A stretch of DNA of 59,487 nucleotides from Nemertoderma westbladi (Eukaryota; Xenacoelomorpha; Nemertodermatida; Nemertodermatidae). Below the pieces are notes generated by a model, which saw only the letters and a program-made list of their open reading frames with translations, did not search any database and was not told the origin of the DNA. Shown here piece after piece: positions 19,641-29,835 of this stretch. Where the stretch lies: NCBI GenBank assembly GCA_032718475.1, contig JAUCBJ010008040.1:1-59487 (forward strand), read 5' to 3'. The number at the start of each line of letters is the position of its first letter. Position 1 is the stretch's first letter. The translations under genes and the position numbers were made by a program.

Positions 19641-20161
19641 AAATTCAAAAACTTTGGAAAAAATACTCGAAATATCTCGGGTCTTGCCATACACACAACA
19701 TTTCGTGTGTAAAAAACGCAAAATGTTATGATATTAGAACTAGTTTTACCCCGACGATAAAACTGCACAAGAATATTATTAAATATCTCCGGCTCATATT
19801 TCACCTCCACATTATAATAATTATCTAAAAAATGAAACCCAACCGTTTTCATTAATTTGCTATAGTCTATGTCTAGATTGTTAATAATATAAGTTTGGCT
19901 ATTGATTGAAATAAAAGTTAGTTTATAATCAGTATGCTTATATATATACTTAATAATTTTTTTTATTTTAGGTGATTTACCGAGTACAGTGACCTTACCG
20001 CTCGGGAAAAAGAGACACGTCCATCCGCAAATTTTGGCGATATATTGGTAAGGCTTTAAGATGAGTTTTCCATTTCGAATTCGTTTAGCCAGAACATCGA
20101 ATGATATGCACCCATCACCCAACCTCAAACTTATATTACTGTTGACAATACTAAAAGACAT
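19601..20161 (-). CDS. TBP-like (TATA-box binding protein fold) protein of the Polinton
   Basis: 186 residues, intact, starting 9 bp after the polymerase stop. It has two related halves matching the TBP saddle. Half 1 (about 4-75): 'DVLAKRIRN', 'KPYQYIAKI', then 'CLFFPSGKVTVLGKS', corresponding to the TBP 'AxRxRN...YNPKRFAAVI...LIFSSGKMVCTGAKS' order. Half 2 (about 85-173): an 'INSQTYIINNLDIDY' block, 'VKYEPEIFNNILVQF' (the TBP SYEPELFPGLIYR region) and 'FCVFYTRNVVCMAR' (the LIFVSGKVVLTGA strand pair). Aromatics occupy all four DNA-intercalating positions (Y40, F52, F127, F150). The second half has lost the SGK turn (YTRN). Likely roles are promoter recognition for the element's own genes or DNA bending at its ends; both are inference. 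The alternative, a chance resemblance, seems unlikely given the ordered motifs. Confidence 0.75.
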   Translation of the reverse strand: MSFSIVNSNISLRLGDGCISFDVLAKRIRNGKLILKPYQYIAKICGWTCLFFPSGKVTVLGKSPKIKKIIKYIYKHTDYKLTFISINSQTYIINNLDIDYSKLMKTVGFHFLDNYYNVEVKYEPEIFNNILVQFYRRGKTSSNIITFCVFYTRNVVCMARPEIFRVFFPKFLNFIGNLDSHLGRNI

Positions 20162-20170
20162 CGCAATCCG

Positions 20171-23100
20171 CTATTCTATAATGGGCGGCATATAAAGCTT
20201 AGGGGCTGGCGCTTTACGATCCAAATGTGTTTTATAATGACCGTAAGGTAGACTTTCATTAGTCGATGTGTAGTACCTTTTATCTTCCCACAGTGTTAGC
20301 GATTTTTTTCTTTGTGAAACGGTGTATATTTTATGTAAATTAGATTGAAACCTTTGACTGTATTCGTAATGCTCGCTAACCTCGTTATATACTTTTAAAT
20401 ATGATTCGTGGGAGAGTTTCTTTTTTATAACCATTTTTCCTACGCCTTTAGCGACACGTTTTGGAACTGACCCCCCACGAAAGCTATAACATTTTGGTCT
20501 AAGTAAAATAACCTGGTCAAACGGGATAGACTTCCCTTCATCCTTTAAATATCTATATTTCCCTTTCTGTTCTACTGTATACAACGGATGCGTAATAGGG
20601 TAATTTGAACAGTCTAAAACTTTTTTTGATTGTAACGCAGATAAAAATTGGTGTTGGGATAAACCAACACACTGTAAAAAAAAAGAATCCGTGTCCCCAC
20701 CTAGCAAATTTATACTACAATTTAATTCGGCTTCCATGGGCTTTAATTTCTCGTAGAAGAAACTGTAATAATCTAACTTCGACAGGTCCAATACAGCTTG
20801 CCCTAAAAAAATAGGTTTATGCAAACAAACCGCAGTCTTAGATAGGACGTGACCCGATAATGAATCAGTGAACATAATTAAATTTTCGTGATTCGGCTTG
20901 GATAATAATAAGTCACATTTCTCGATTGAATTACATAAGCGAAATGAGACACGGTCCCGTATATTCTCCATGCTTTTCCCGAAAAGCGCGTTATTTGTTC
21001 CTTTGTGAAACTTATCATAAAAGTCATTGCTTGCTATTTTTCTTTGCTGGGTGTTATATTCAATAAAATCCTTAAAAATGTAACCTCGCTTAAATCTAAT
21101 AAGTTTATGAACTTTAATCAAGCGCATACCATGATGAATATAAAAGCGCAATAATTTTAGATGCACACCGTACTCATACTTATCAAATTGGGTTAACATC
21201 AATTTTTTTGCTGGGCTATTGAAAATTTTATCACCATTATAATGTCGCCAAAGACTTTTCATGTGTGGACTGAGATACCTACTATCGAGTTTAATATGCT
21301 CCGGTGCAAATGGAAGCTCGGCTGTGGCATCATGAATAGTCATTGGGTATTCAAGGTCTACAATTGCGAAGTATCCATATATTTCGTCAATTTCCAGACA
21401 CTATCAACATCCAACCATTCAAAGTCAGAATAAGGAAGTTTCTCCAACAAAGAACCGCTATATAAACTGTTGAAATCTAAATTATATAAATGAGCTTCGG
21501 GTTTATTAGGGTCGTATGTTTCTGTGCCTGGTATATTCGCATTTGCCATATGAAGGTTGGTGTAAGAAACTCCGCCCCTAATGGAATTTTCGAATGTTAA
21601 ATACATTTCATGGTCTGCAAGTAGACGAATATGTGACTTGGAAAATCTCAAAGCCGCGTCCCAACTAACCCCCGCCATCGTGTAATAGTTCGACACCTCA
21701 AGCAAATAATGTTTAGTACAATATGCGCGAAAATTTTCAAAAATATCGGCTAGCAGCAACACGTCAAGATGTAAGTAAGCTTCCAAATAATCAAAAAGTG
21801 TCTCACATTGAAATTGCTCCCACGAAAGATGTGCAAATGTATATTCTTCAGGGCTAATATATGATAATGTTAATTCACTGTAAAACTCTTTTGGATGCGG
21901 TAATTTAGTATCCCCCAATTTACTTAAGGAATCGACATATTCGTAAGGAAAAACTGACTTACGGTGTAAAATTTCGTCGGTAACATTTGGATATAATTTT
22001 CTCATTTGCTTCACGGTGTGTGGAATAACGGTTGTTAAATCTGACACATCTTTTGTCAAAAACCCAGCCAAAGCAGAAAGGGAAAATCCCATAAACGCGA
22101 ATGAATCAATAAACTGTATAGTTATTGATTTGCTGGTTGGGAGCCCTCTTACGTCCTTTTCTGGAATAGCATAACCAAGAACGCTAAGTGCTTCTGACAT
22201 TGGAATATCGATGCGGAGTGAGATATATCTTTCAGTATTTTTTGCAATGGTTTCAATGTTCCAATTTTTATATTTACTACCGGCAAACCCTTTTTGTAAA
22301 ATTAAATGTGAATCATAAAAAAAAAAATTATGACAGACAACTGGGAATAGGTGACGTTTAACGCTTAATTGTTTATTACAGGAAATACACACCGCACCAA
22401 TGAAAGCCCCATTGTAATGGTTGTGATGCATCACACTTGGATTTATATCTTTCCGAAAAAATGATTTACAATTAAAGCAATTTGTGGTACGCATATAAGC
22501 TTGGTATTGTGTGTGATCCAGGTGTTTGGGGTGGTGTGTGTTAAAGGTAGACCATTCATAACACTTAAATAAATCAAAAACCAGACTATCGATAAAATTC
22601 TGTACCGAGTTATTATCGATATTTTGCCTAAATGTAGACAAAAAATAATTTGGGGGGTTAATTAATTCACCATTGGAGACAATCAAATATGAAACAGCCG
22701 ACGGGAGATGTTCGGCTATATAATATTTTTTTACATTATTTGTTGGGGCTAGTACCACTTCGAAATCCATATATACTATGAAAGGTGTGCTCACAGACTT
22801 ATAGTAATTAGTAAAGTGTAAATTCAGTTTAGATGGCATCTCCTCTATTTGACGTCCACCTTGCCAACACCACAATCTATGGCGTTCTAACGCATTTGGA
22901 CTGTAGAAACCGCGAATACACCGCTCACAATGATGACAATGAGTGTCGCTATTGCCTTCCCCACGACCGTTAAATAATCTATTTAAGTTAGAAACCCCGA
23001 CGATGTGATTTGTTGAGGTTAAATTTTGACGTTCAATAAGCAATAAATTTAGCAATCTTTTACCTTCAGCTTTTTTAGCACTTGGTTGTCGTAGAAAGGA

Positions 23101-24233
23101 AATTTTTTCACTACTTCTATCAAAATACAATAAATTTATTAAATAATTTGGATTATTTTTTTCAAACTTTAGAATATTTAGTTTCCATGATAGGGTAGAG
23201 TCTAATTCGCTTAAATTAAAAAACCCTAAATACTGATTATAAGAACTTTGGTGTGAAACATGGCGCAGTGTGTGATCATCCGATATATGTTTTGAAAATT
23301 TTGCTGTCAGGACCGCCCACTTAAAACATTCACCTTCATTACACGGTACATTTATTACACAATGTTTATTTTTTAATTTCGTTGGGATTGATTGGTTGGC
23401 ATCGCCGCTATGTCCAAACCCCACGCATATGCCGATCGCAAGTATGACGCAATAGTAAGTTTGATGCGCGATAGAGTTACAAGTTTCCAGCCGCTACCCC
23501 GCCTAATAAATTGTGATATTTTTTCACCGATATGGGAAATGACTGCGTAGTACCATTCGTCAAAATCTGGGCTATTTTCAATATAATTATCTGTACCGAT
23601 CGAAGTAAAATGGAATTCTTCTTGTAGAGTATAATTAGCATCGTCGCGTTCCATTATCACCGAAGCAATTAACCACACTTTATAAAACATATCAATAAAA
23701 GCCGATGCCGTCGTGTTAAAAGCACGTGAAGCATATAACCCCATATAATTTAAATAATTCGGCACATCTGGATACATCTCATTAGATGACACATTATGGG
23801 TATATTCCTGAACGCGGGATTTGTGGCATGTTGTTGAGAGATGAAAACCTTCGTTGGATGTATCTGAGCTGTTTGTGATGCTTACAGGCAAACCAACGTT
23901 GAGATCCGGTTGAAATGTCGGTTCTGATTGTTTTTGGTTATGTTTGCGTTTGCGGGAATTGTAGTGGTTTTGATGGCAACTATGTTCGATATATGAATCT
24001 AAGTTTTCAAAATCATCAGAGCATGTCGGGCAGGATAGCGTGTAACCGCAGTAGGTGTAATTCGGACGAGACAACCCACAACATCTATTACTGTGAAATA
24101 TTGCTATTCTTTCAGAAGTAGTTCGGCAATTACAATTATCGCAAACATACCCATCGAAATGTGTGCGTAAATGCCGTAAATAATTTTTCTTAAGTATAGT
24201 ACAACCGCAAAAAACGCAATTAATCTCCATCAT
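20171..24233 (-). pseudogene. POLB: Protein-primed family B DNA polymerase with zinc-finger N-terminus, two frameshifts
   Basis: Replicative polymerase of the Polinton, about 1,350 codons in three frames. Part 1 (from ATG 24230/24233 to about 23430) has Cys/His fingers (CVFCGC...HLRTH, CDNCNC, CPTCSDDF...H) and ends in the GSGW block that opens the conserved domain. Part 2 (23424-21358) contains the conserved 'NECFKWA'-type block, a finger (CHHCERCIRGFYS..H..WC), exonuclease-type segments (VYMDFEVV near 22770, DSFAFMGFSL near 22100, HLDVLLLADIF near 21750) and motif A NLDFNSLYS (near 21480). Part 3 (21343-20171) has NALFGKSMEN, motif C GGDTDSFF and the KxY motif RPKCYSF. Frame changes lie near 23430 and 21385. 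Motif A has Ser instead of Pro after LY. The TBP-like gene follows. Confidence 0.9.
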
Positions 24234-24589
24234 TATAATTATTATTATTACGATTATAATATATTTATTAACGTAGGTACAGAAAACATATTTACAATAT
24301 GCCGATGAACGAGATGCGGCAGATTTTATGTAGATAAATATATCCAATACCCAGTCAACCAGCCACCCACACTAGAAAGCGTTTAACCAACCAAAATTTA
24401 CTGAACTGACATTATCCTATTTATATGCTCTATTAACTATGTTGTATAATCGCGTGTAAGAGTATTGAAATAGTATTGACATGTGTCACCACCCGAGTTT
24501 GGTGTTATGCGTTTAATGTCACATATTTAATATGCGCGGTAAAATGACGAATTAATCTCTTCCCCATACGGCGTTAAATTCGTCGGTAA
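24234..24589. promoter_or_regulatory. Divergent intergenic region between POLB and the plus-strand ORF
   Basis: About 350 bp separate the start of the leftward polymerase gene from the first open codons of the rightward ORF, so outward promoters for both directions should lie here. An ATTATTATTACGATTATAATATATTTATTAA AT-rich stretch at about 24240-24272 directly precedes the POLB start on minus. No binding site can be named. Confidence 0.4.
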
Positions 24590-25390
24590 AACCCCAAAAT
24601 AATCATCCGAATAAATATTAGAAACGTAGAGTATTGCCGCATTACATTGTTGGCATATAAGCTGGCATATTTTATCACCGGATGTTACAACGTATTCCTT
24701 AGATGTGTTGTTAATCAATATAATTACAAGTTGATCTATATTACCGCGCGCGACGCTGGAATCGACTGCATATTCTTTTTAACAAAAACATTCGTTAACA
24801 AAAACGGGATATATTTGTCCCACAACTTCGACACCAAGGTTATTTTCATCCCTCGAAACAACGCAAATGTCGAGATAATTAAGCAATTACAGAAGTACGC
24901 GGACCACGATATTCCGTCTGGGTGTGAGTTTCTACCGATTAAAAAGTTAGTTGTTGAGGCTGCGATTGATGAATTAACGGACGAGGAACTAATGAAAGTG
25001 GAAATGCCGAACAATGCTACTCAGCTGAAGACGTCCGAAGCAGTAAAAGTCGCTACTAAGAAAATGGATGAGAAAAAAATCTGGTTGCCCGCGATTGCAG
25101 AAAATGAACAGGTAGACAGCACTGAAAAAAAGAATGATTATAAGGATATTGATACCCTCGTTGGGGGTGTGAGCGCTCAGATGAAGATGAAAACACCTAA
25201 AGCCATGAAAGAACAAGCGCTTAAGCGAAAAATTGATCTCATCGTGAATAAAATACCTAGCTATGAGTATGAAGATATCAGCGACTTTGAAGAGGACATC
25301 GTCAATGATACGGATGATGGTGAAGACATTTTCAATGAAATCGAGACTAATGGGCAACCTCAAATAAAGAAGAATAAACATTCAGTGTGA
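24590..25390 (+). CDS. Rightward Polinton ORF, acidic C-terminus, function unknown
   Basis: Open from 24590 to 25390. No in-frame ATG occurs before about 24995, so the true start is uncertain (a TTG at 24647, a lost start or an upstream exon). The N-terminal part looks folded (YITARDAGIDCIFFLTKTFV, KVIFIPRNNANVEIIKQLQK). The C-terminal part is charged and low in complexity (IDELTDEELMKVE, YEDISDFEEDIVNDTDDGED). No family is recognised. It is transcribed away from POLB. The position beside the replication gene hints at a replication accessory or terminal-protein role, which is not shown. A 63-codon minus-strand frame at 24527-24718 overlaps the beginning and cannot be excluded as a small alternative gene. 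Confidence 0.5.
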   Translation, partial: NPKIIIRINIRNVEYCRITLLAYKLAYFITGCYNVFLRCVVNQYNYKLIYITARDAGIDCIFFLTKTFVNKNGIYLSHNFDTKVIFIPRNNANVEIIKQLQKYADHDIPSGCEFLPIKKLVVEAAIDELTDEELMKVEMPNNATQLKTSEAVKVATKKMDEKKIWLPAIAENEQVDSTEKKNDYKDIDTLVGGVSAQMKMKTPKAMKEQALKRKIDLIVNKIPSYEYEDISDFEEDIVNDTDDGEDIFNEIETNGQPQIKKNKHSV

Positions 25391-25621
25391 ATCTTCGAGC
25401 GGTAGAAACTTTATTATATAAATAGACCATGTTCGTAGGCGGTGTCGCCGCAACGAGCCGGGCACGGTTAAATCATTATTATTATTTTGTGGTGGTAAAT
25501 TATTTGTTGGTATAATGAATTATCGATTGAAATAAATATTATATAAATTTATTTATAGTATTATACATTATTATACACATATTTATATATTTATTACTTT
25601 ATTTATTTATTATACGCGGAT
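25391..25621. other. AT-rich spacer between rightward ORFs
   Basis: Contains the GC island GGCGGTGTCGCCGCAACGAGCCGGG (25439-25463), followed by a TTTATTTATA-rich stretch that could hold promoter or polyadenylation elements. No gene is seen. Confidence 0.4.
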
Positions 25622-26068
25622 ATGTTGGGGGAAAATGAACTTGTGGTGGATGAAGTAGATATGGATGTGGAGGAAGAGGTGGAAGAGGAGGAAGATGTGG
25701 ATGTGGCGGCCGAAATAGCGAAGGAGAATGAAGCAATATTGGTGGCTATGTATGCGAGGGAGAAAGAAGAAGCGCGGTTGGAGAGGTTGTTAAATCCGAG
25801 AAACAAGTGGGAGGAGATAGAGAAGAACCATTATTTGGAGGAAGAGGCGAGAAAGAACAGCGCGTGGGGTGAAGATTGGGAGTTGGAGATGGAGGCTGAG
25901 GGGGTTAGGAGAGCGAGGGAAGCTGAGAGGTGTGCGCGGGAGAAGGTGATGAAAGAAAGGATTGAGATGTTAGAAGGAATGATGGAGGTGTTGGGTGATG
26001 GTGGTGGTGGTGGTGATGGTAATAATGCGGTGGATGTAGATAGCGAGGATAGTGGGATAAATGGGTGA
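25622..26068 (+). CDS. Acidic coiled-coil ORF at Polinton right end
   Basis: 148 codons starting MLGENELVVDEV. The first third is a Glu/Asp/Val block (DVEEEVEEEEDVDV). The middle is a long charged helix (KEEARLERLLNPRNKWEEIE, then RRAREAERCAREKVMKERIE), compatible with a coiled coil. A poly-Gly tail follows (GDGGGGGDGNN). Base use is strongly purine-biased, so repeat expansion without function is possible. Its 3' portion (GGGTGATGGTGGTGG...GATGTAG) has a diverged relative at about 26270-26320, and an inverse relative at about 5290-5335 in the left end. This C-terminus therefore belongs to a sequence shared between both element ends. Confidence 0.45.
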   Translation: MLGENELVVDEVDMDVEEEVEEEEDVDVAAEIAKENEAILVAMYAREKEEARLERLLNPRNKWEEIEKNHYLEEEARKNSAWGEDWELEMEAEGVRRAREAERCAREKVMKERIEMLEGMMEVLGDGGGGGDGNNAVDVDSEDSGING

Positions 26069-26167
26069 GGTGGTGGAAGAAATTTTAAAATAGTAATGGT
26101 GATGGATTTAAGTATAATAATCAAATTTGTTGGTATAATGATAATATTATAAATACAATAACCTTAC

Positions 26168-26410
26168 TTCGCCGTAGCTCGCCCCACAACTCATTAATGG
26201 CGCCCATATGCTAAGGCTTCACTCGCTTCATGGCTCGCCCCATTTTTTCAATGTTGGAAAGGAATGAAGGGGATGTCGGGTGATGGTGGTAGCGGTAATG
26301 ATGTTGTGGATGAGGAAGAACTCACTTCATGGCTCGCCCCCATAGGTAGAATAATCAAATTAAAATAATATTATAAATACCTTATTCTCACTTCGCGGCT
26401 CGCCCCCACA
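26168..26410 (-). repeat. Subterminal iterated motif, right end (4 copies, inverted)
   Basis: Reverse-complement copies of GGGGCGAGCC(R)(Y)GAAGTGAG occur near 26172, 26220, 26322 and 26389. The CGCGAAG and CATGAAG types alternate as on the left side. Confidence 0.72.
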
Positions 26411-26902
26411 ACTTATTGCTTGACAATATTGGTAGCCGCCGTTAGTCTGTGTTTATTCACCTTTTTTTAGTCGTTGCGTCTGTAATAGTCTATCATGTTA
26501 AAGACTTTATTAAATAAATTGGAGATGAGCTGTTGCAACTGTAATTAAAGGTGTAATTTATAACAAACGTCTGCAACCCACTTACTATATTGGGTTTTAC
26601 CTATTGCGGTTCAAGGTCAAACGCCGACCGGTAGACACGAATTAATTAAATTACTTCCGTCTGTGGACTGGCCTTATACCGCATATGTCACATATACACA
26701 GTGGTGACATATGTTACATATGCACAATGGTAACCATAGTAACCATGGCGGGGCAAGAATGGTAACCATGGTAACCATAGTAAGTGGGTGGGGCAACAAT
26801 AGTAATTATAGTAAGTAGGCGGGGCAAGAGCCGTTCGGCAAATTCTTTAACATGGTAGACTATGGCAGACACTGTCTTAATCCCGGTGTTTAGCATACTA
26901 CT
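26331..26902 (-). repeat. Polinton right terminal inverted repeat
   Basis: Reverse complement of 4395-4940. It ends GCATACTACT at 26902. It carries a small insertion near 26500-26550 and a rearranged TTGCCCC/ATGGTTACC tandem compared with the left copy. Confidence 0.9.
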
Positions 26903-26908
26903 ATTGGG
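26903..26908. repeat. Polinton target-site duplication, right copy (ATTGGG)
   Basis: ATTGGG follows the right inverted repeat and matches 4389-4394 exactly. Confidence 0.93.
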
Positions 26909-27577
26909 TAAAGGGTTGAATGAATGGGTTGGTTTTACTGTTATGCAACCATAGAAAAAAATAGTTCTCAGTTCATTCCAATTCATATAAGTTTGTGTTC
27001 AATATAAACAATTGTAAGTACAAAAATAAGCAAAGTCTATGATCTCTGGCTCTGGTCACCGGTATTTTCCAAAATAATAATAGGAAGCTAAATAATAGAA
27101 GCTAATAATAGAACACACCTTAGAAATATGCTGCTTTTTTTTATAAAAATGATAGGTTTTGCTGATAAATTGAAAGTTATCAATTGCAATGGTGATATCA
27201 CCATTCCAAGGAATAGGGTGCAGCTCTGAGGACTCTTTTCACACCTTTATAATAGTGTTATATGAAACTGCAGACGATGTTAAAGATACACTATAAACTC
27301 AACACTATATGAAACAAGGTTTTCCTGGGTACACATCTTAACAACAAACTTTTTATCGCTACAACCAGCAATCAACCAGCAACCATTACTTTGTTGGCAA
27401 TATATTTTCTCCAACTGTTCTCAGATGTACCAGCATCTTCTTTCTCAACGTTATATAATCTATACATTAATGTTTTAAAGATACCATCAGGATGTTCATG
27501 GTCACCAACTAAGAGATCCTTGATGTTCAACAGATGAAGAACTATCCAGCAATGTCTTTATATCAGCCTTCAGAGGT
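26909..27577. other. Right flank of the Polinton, no clear gene
   Basis: Mostly AT-rich. Short open segments on minus around 27430-27577 (KDIKTLLDSSS-like) could extend the remnant that follows. Nothing is firmly supported. Confidence 0.4.
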
Positions 27578-28010
27578 TTAAATTATATGGTTAAGGTTTA
27601 CCAAAGGATCATCAGTGATGGTCGCAGCTTGTTCCATACTCTCAGCACTGACGTGACTGCTGTCGAATGACTGATTGCTCAAATCTTCACTCAAGTTGAT
27701 TTTTCTAAAACAGCGTAAGAAGTTGAAGGCGAAGTGGAGCTGAAGGTGTAGTTGATTGCTCCGTTTCCATTTTATGCTTATAAAAAGCGTGACAGGTATT
27801 GCATTCATATTTAGCATATGGACCTTTAACACCAACTTTCTTCATATATTCTAGTACCAACTTTGATCCTTGTTTTAGATGTGTGTTTAATGTTCGGAAT
27901 CTATCTGAGAATTCAAACTCCCCATCAGCCACTTTCATCTGAATAACATAATGCTCAGCTACTTTACAGCGTCTTTTAAGTTTAATAGAGCCTGAGACGC
28001 ATCACTTCTT
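27578..28010 (-). pseudogene. Remnant of a Cys-containing transposon-type ORF
   Basis: Two overlapping minus-strand frames hold this remnant. The clearer one (27938-27705) contains 'DRFRTLNTHLKQGSKLVLEY', 'VKGPYAKYECNTCHAFYKHK', with a short Cys-x-x-Cys-His pair, and then switches frame near 27715-27770. Upstream codons to about 28010 (SRRSDASQALLNLK) remain plausible. The 'KGPYxxY' plus 'FYxHK' pattern is similar to what I recall from the N-terminal part of the DHHKSW family seen at 2232-3747. If so, this may be the 5' part of the same gene, separated by the Polinton. That link is an inference. Confidence 0.35.
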
Positions 28011-28620
28011 CTCGACATAATATCCAAGAATTAAAATACGGTAAAGATCAAAATAAACATCAAGCAAGCAATGGTAAGTCGAGTACAAAGTATTGACTAA
28101 TAGTAATAGGCCTATAAGTTTATTAGTGTATAATTATAATATATCAAAATCAAACAGCTCTTCATACTATCTGACCATGGCCTTGGCCTACACTACACTA
28201 CTGTATACAGACTGCCAGGTACCGGTAATTTACTCCCTAGATTATACAACATTAACACAGTCACACTGAGCATTGCAAAGCAAAACGATAAATGTAAATT
28301 TTTACTTAATTTTTTTAATAGGTCTACAGTAATAGGTCTACTGTAAAGGGATTTACTTTTCACTACTGATTTTTTTCAACAGTGAAACATGAAATACTAT
28401 TTTATAATAATTATAATTTATAGGCCTATTAATTTTAAATTTTTATTCACTGCACTGAATGAAAATATTTCAGATTTCACTGTTTGATGTTCACATCTCA
28501 GAACTGCTCTAGAAAATTAATTATGGCCTGATTTGGCAAGTACAAATAAGTATTGCCCCATGGGGGCAGGTTATTCGGGCGGATTTGTATTTTGTGCGAG
28601 ATAGGTAAATGCTAAAAAGT

Positions 28621-28680
28621 AGAATGAGCTAGAATGACCTAGAATGATCTAGAATGACCTAGAATGACCTAGAATGACCT
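28621..28680 (+). repeat. 10-bp tandem repeat (AGAATGACCT)6
   Basis: Six consecutive decamers with one or two substitutions. Confidence 0.9.
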
Positions 28681-28689
28681 AGAATAATT

Positions 28690-29360
28690 TGGCCAAACAA
28701 CTTGAATTGATTGAATGAGAATTAACAATTAGACAGCCAAATAATTATAGGCGCAATTCTCTAAGGGACTAGAGACATTCTCTATAGGACTAGAGACTAG
28801 ATGTGAAGGCCCACCACCGGACAGGTTGTATTGTTCTGGAGGAACTATAACCACTAGACCGGCCCCGCGATACATGCGTAGCGCATGATCTAGACTAATC
28901 CCGAATTGGGATTCTATAGATAGCCTTTTTGAGTTATCTGGAGCCTTTTTGAGTTATTTTGAGAACTAAGCCAAAACGAATAATAAGATATGCTATGGAG
29001 CTACAGCCGAAACCGCTAATGCTACGAACTTGGGACTTGCGCCAATCGGTAGGCAATATATGGTTTCTATTCTAATGAAAAATTTTGGACCTGCCCGATC
29101 ATGATCTTGGCCGTGATCAGTAAAGATCCTGCCGTGATCCTGCCTCCTTCGTATCCCCATACTCCCACGAGTCCCAAACCCCATACTACCAACACCCATA
29201 CTACCAACCATCATCCCGTACAAGCAATAATTAAGCCTAGGCCTATCAAACGCAATAAAAAAACGAAATATAAAACGGCATCAAAAAAAATAACCAACTC
29301 TTCAACCAAAAAGATCAATCAACCAAGCTTCCAACCAGTATCCATACCATCCCCATGCTA
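28690..29360. other. Unassigned spacer
   Basis: No gene is recognised. Short words such as GATCATGATCTTGGCCGTGATCAGTAAAGATCCTGCCGTGATCC (29097-29140) form GATC-rich imperfect repeats. Confidence 0.4.
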
Positions 29361-29363
29361 TGG

Positions 29364-29755
29364 TGCACCATGTTTGTACGTATTAATTGGTACTCACTCA
29401 CTCACCTGTCTCTTTGGATGTTACGTACTCATTTAATTGGTATTAATTGGTAACTTATATTGCGAAGCACCATGTTTGTACGTATTAATTACACATTACT
29501 TCATATTGGTTCTCACTCACTCACCTGTCTCTTTGGATGTTACGTACTCATTTAATTGGTTTTAATTGGTAACTTATATTGTGGTGCACCATGTTTGTAC
29601 GTATTAATTACACATTACTTCATATTGGTTCTCACTCACTCACCTGTCTCTTTGGATGTTACGTACTCATTTTATTGGTATTAATTGGTAACTTATATTG
29701 CGGTGCACCATGTTTGTACGTATTAATTACACATTACTTCATATTGGTTCACGGT
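29364..29755 (+). repeat. Tandem repeat, ~119-bp unit, about 3.3 copies
   Basis: Units begin GCACCATGTTTGTACGTATTAATT near 29364, 29467, 29585 and 29704. Each includes CTCACTCACTCACCTGTCTCTTTGG and TTACGTACTCATTTAATTGG. The first unit lacks about 18 bp, and the last stops after about 45 bp. Open frames across it are products of the repeat. Confidence 0.88.
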
Positions 29756-29835
29756 TTGTAAATATTTTAACAATTCTGAATTTCGGTTAATTTAATATTG
29801 AAAGGAAGCAATGAGTTCTTTGTCTTTCTGATAAA

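Larger units (their letters stand above)
4395..26902. mobile_element. Complete Maverick/Polinton DNA transposon (virus-like)
   Basis: 22,508 bp, bounded by inverted repeats that begin AGTAGTATGC at each end and by a perfect 6-bp duplication, ATTGGG. The cargo is the diagnostic Polinton set: protein-primed DNA polymerase B, retroviral-type chromodomain integrase, FtsK/HerA-type ATPase, adenain-type protease, double-jelly-roll major capsid protein and penton-like proteins. Without the internal 4.67-kb retrotransposon and one copy of its target duplication the element is about 17.8 kb, within the usual 15-20 kb. Nearly all genes are on the minus strand, with intergenic gaps often below 20 bp; two ORFs at the right end are on plus. 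Several genes carry single frameshifts, mostly in homopolymers, so the copy is either decaying or contains base-calling errors. Confidence 0.95.

Noticed and set aside
24527-24718. 63-codon minus-strand ORF with CQLICQQC
   Set aside because: It overlaps the start of the longer plus-strand ORF and is too short to decide. Kept only as a remark under that ORF.
25831-26124. Minus-strand Pro/Ser-rich ORF
   Set aside because: Shadow of the purine-rich plus-strand acidic ORF; low-complexity complement.
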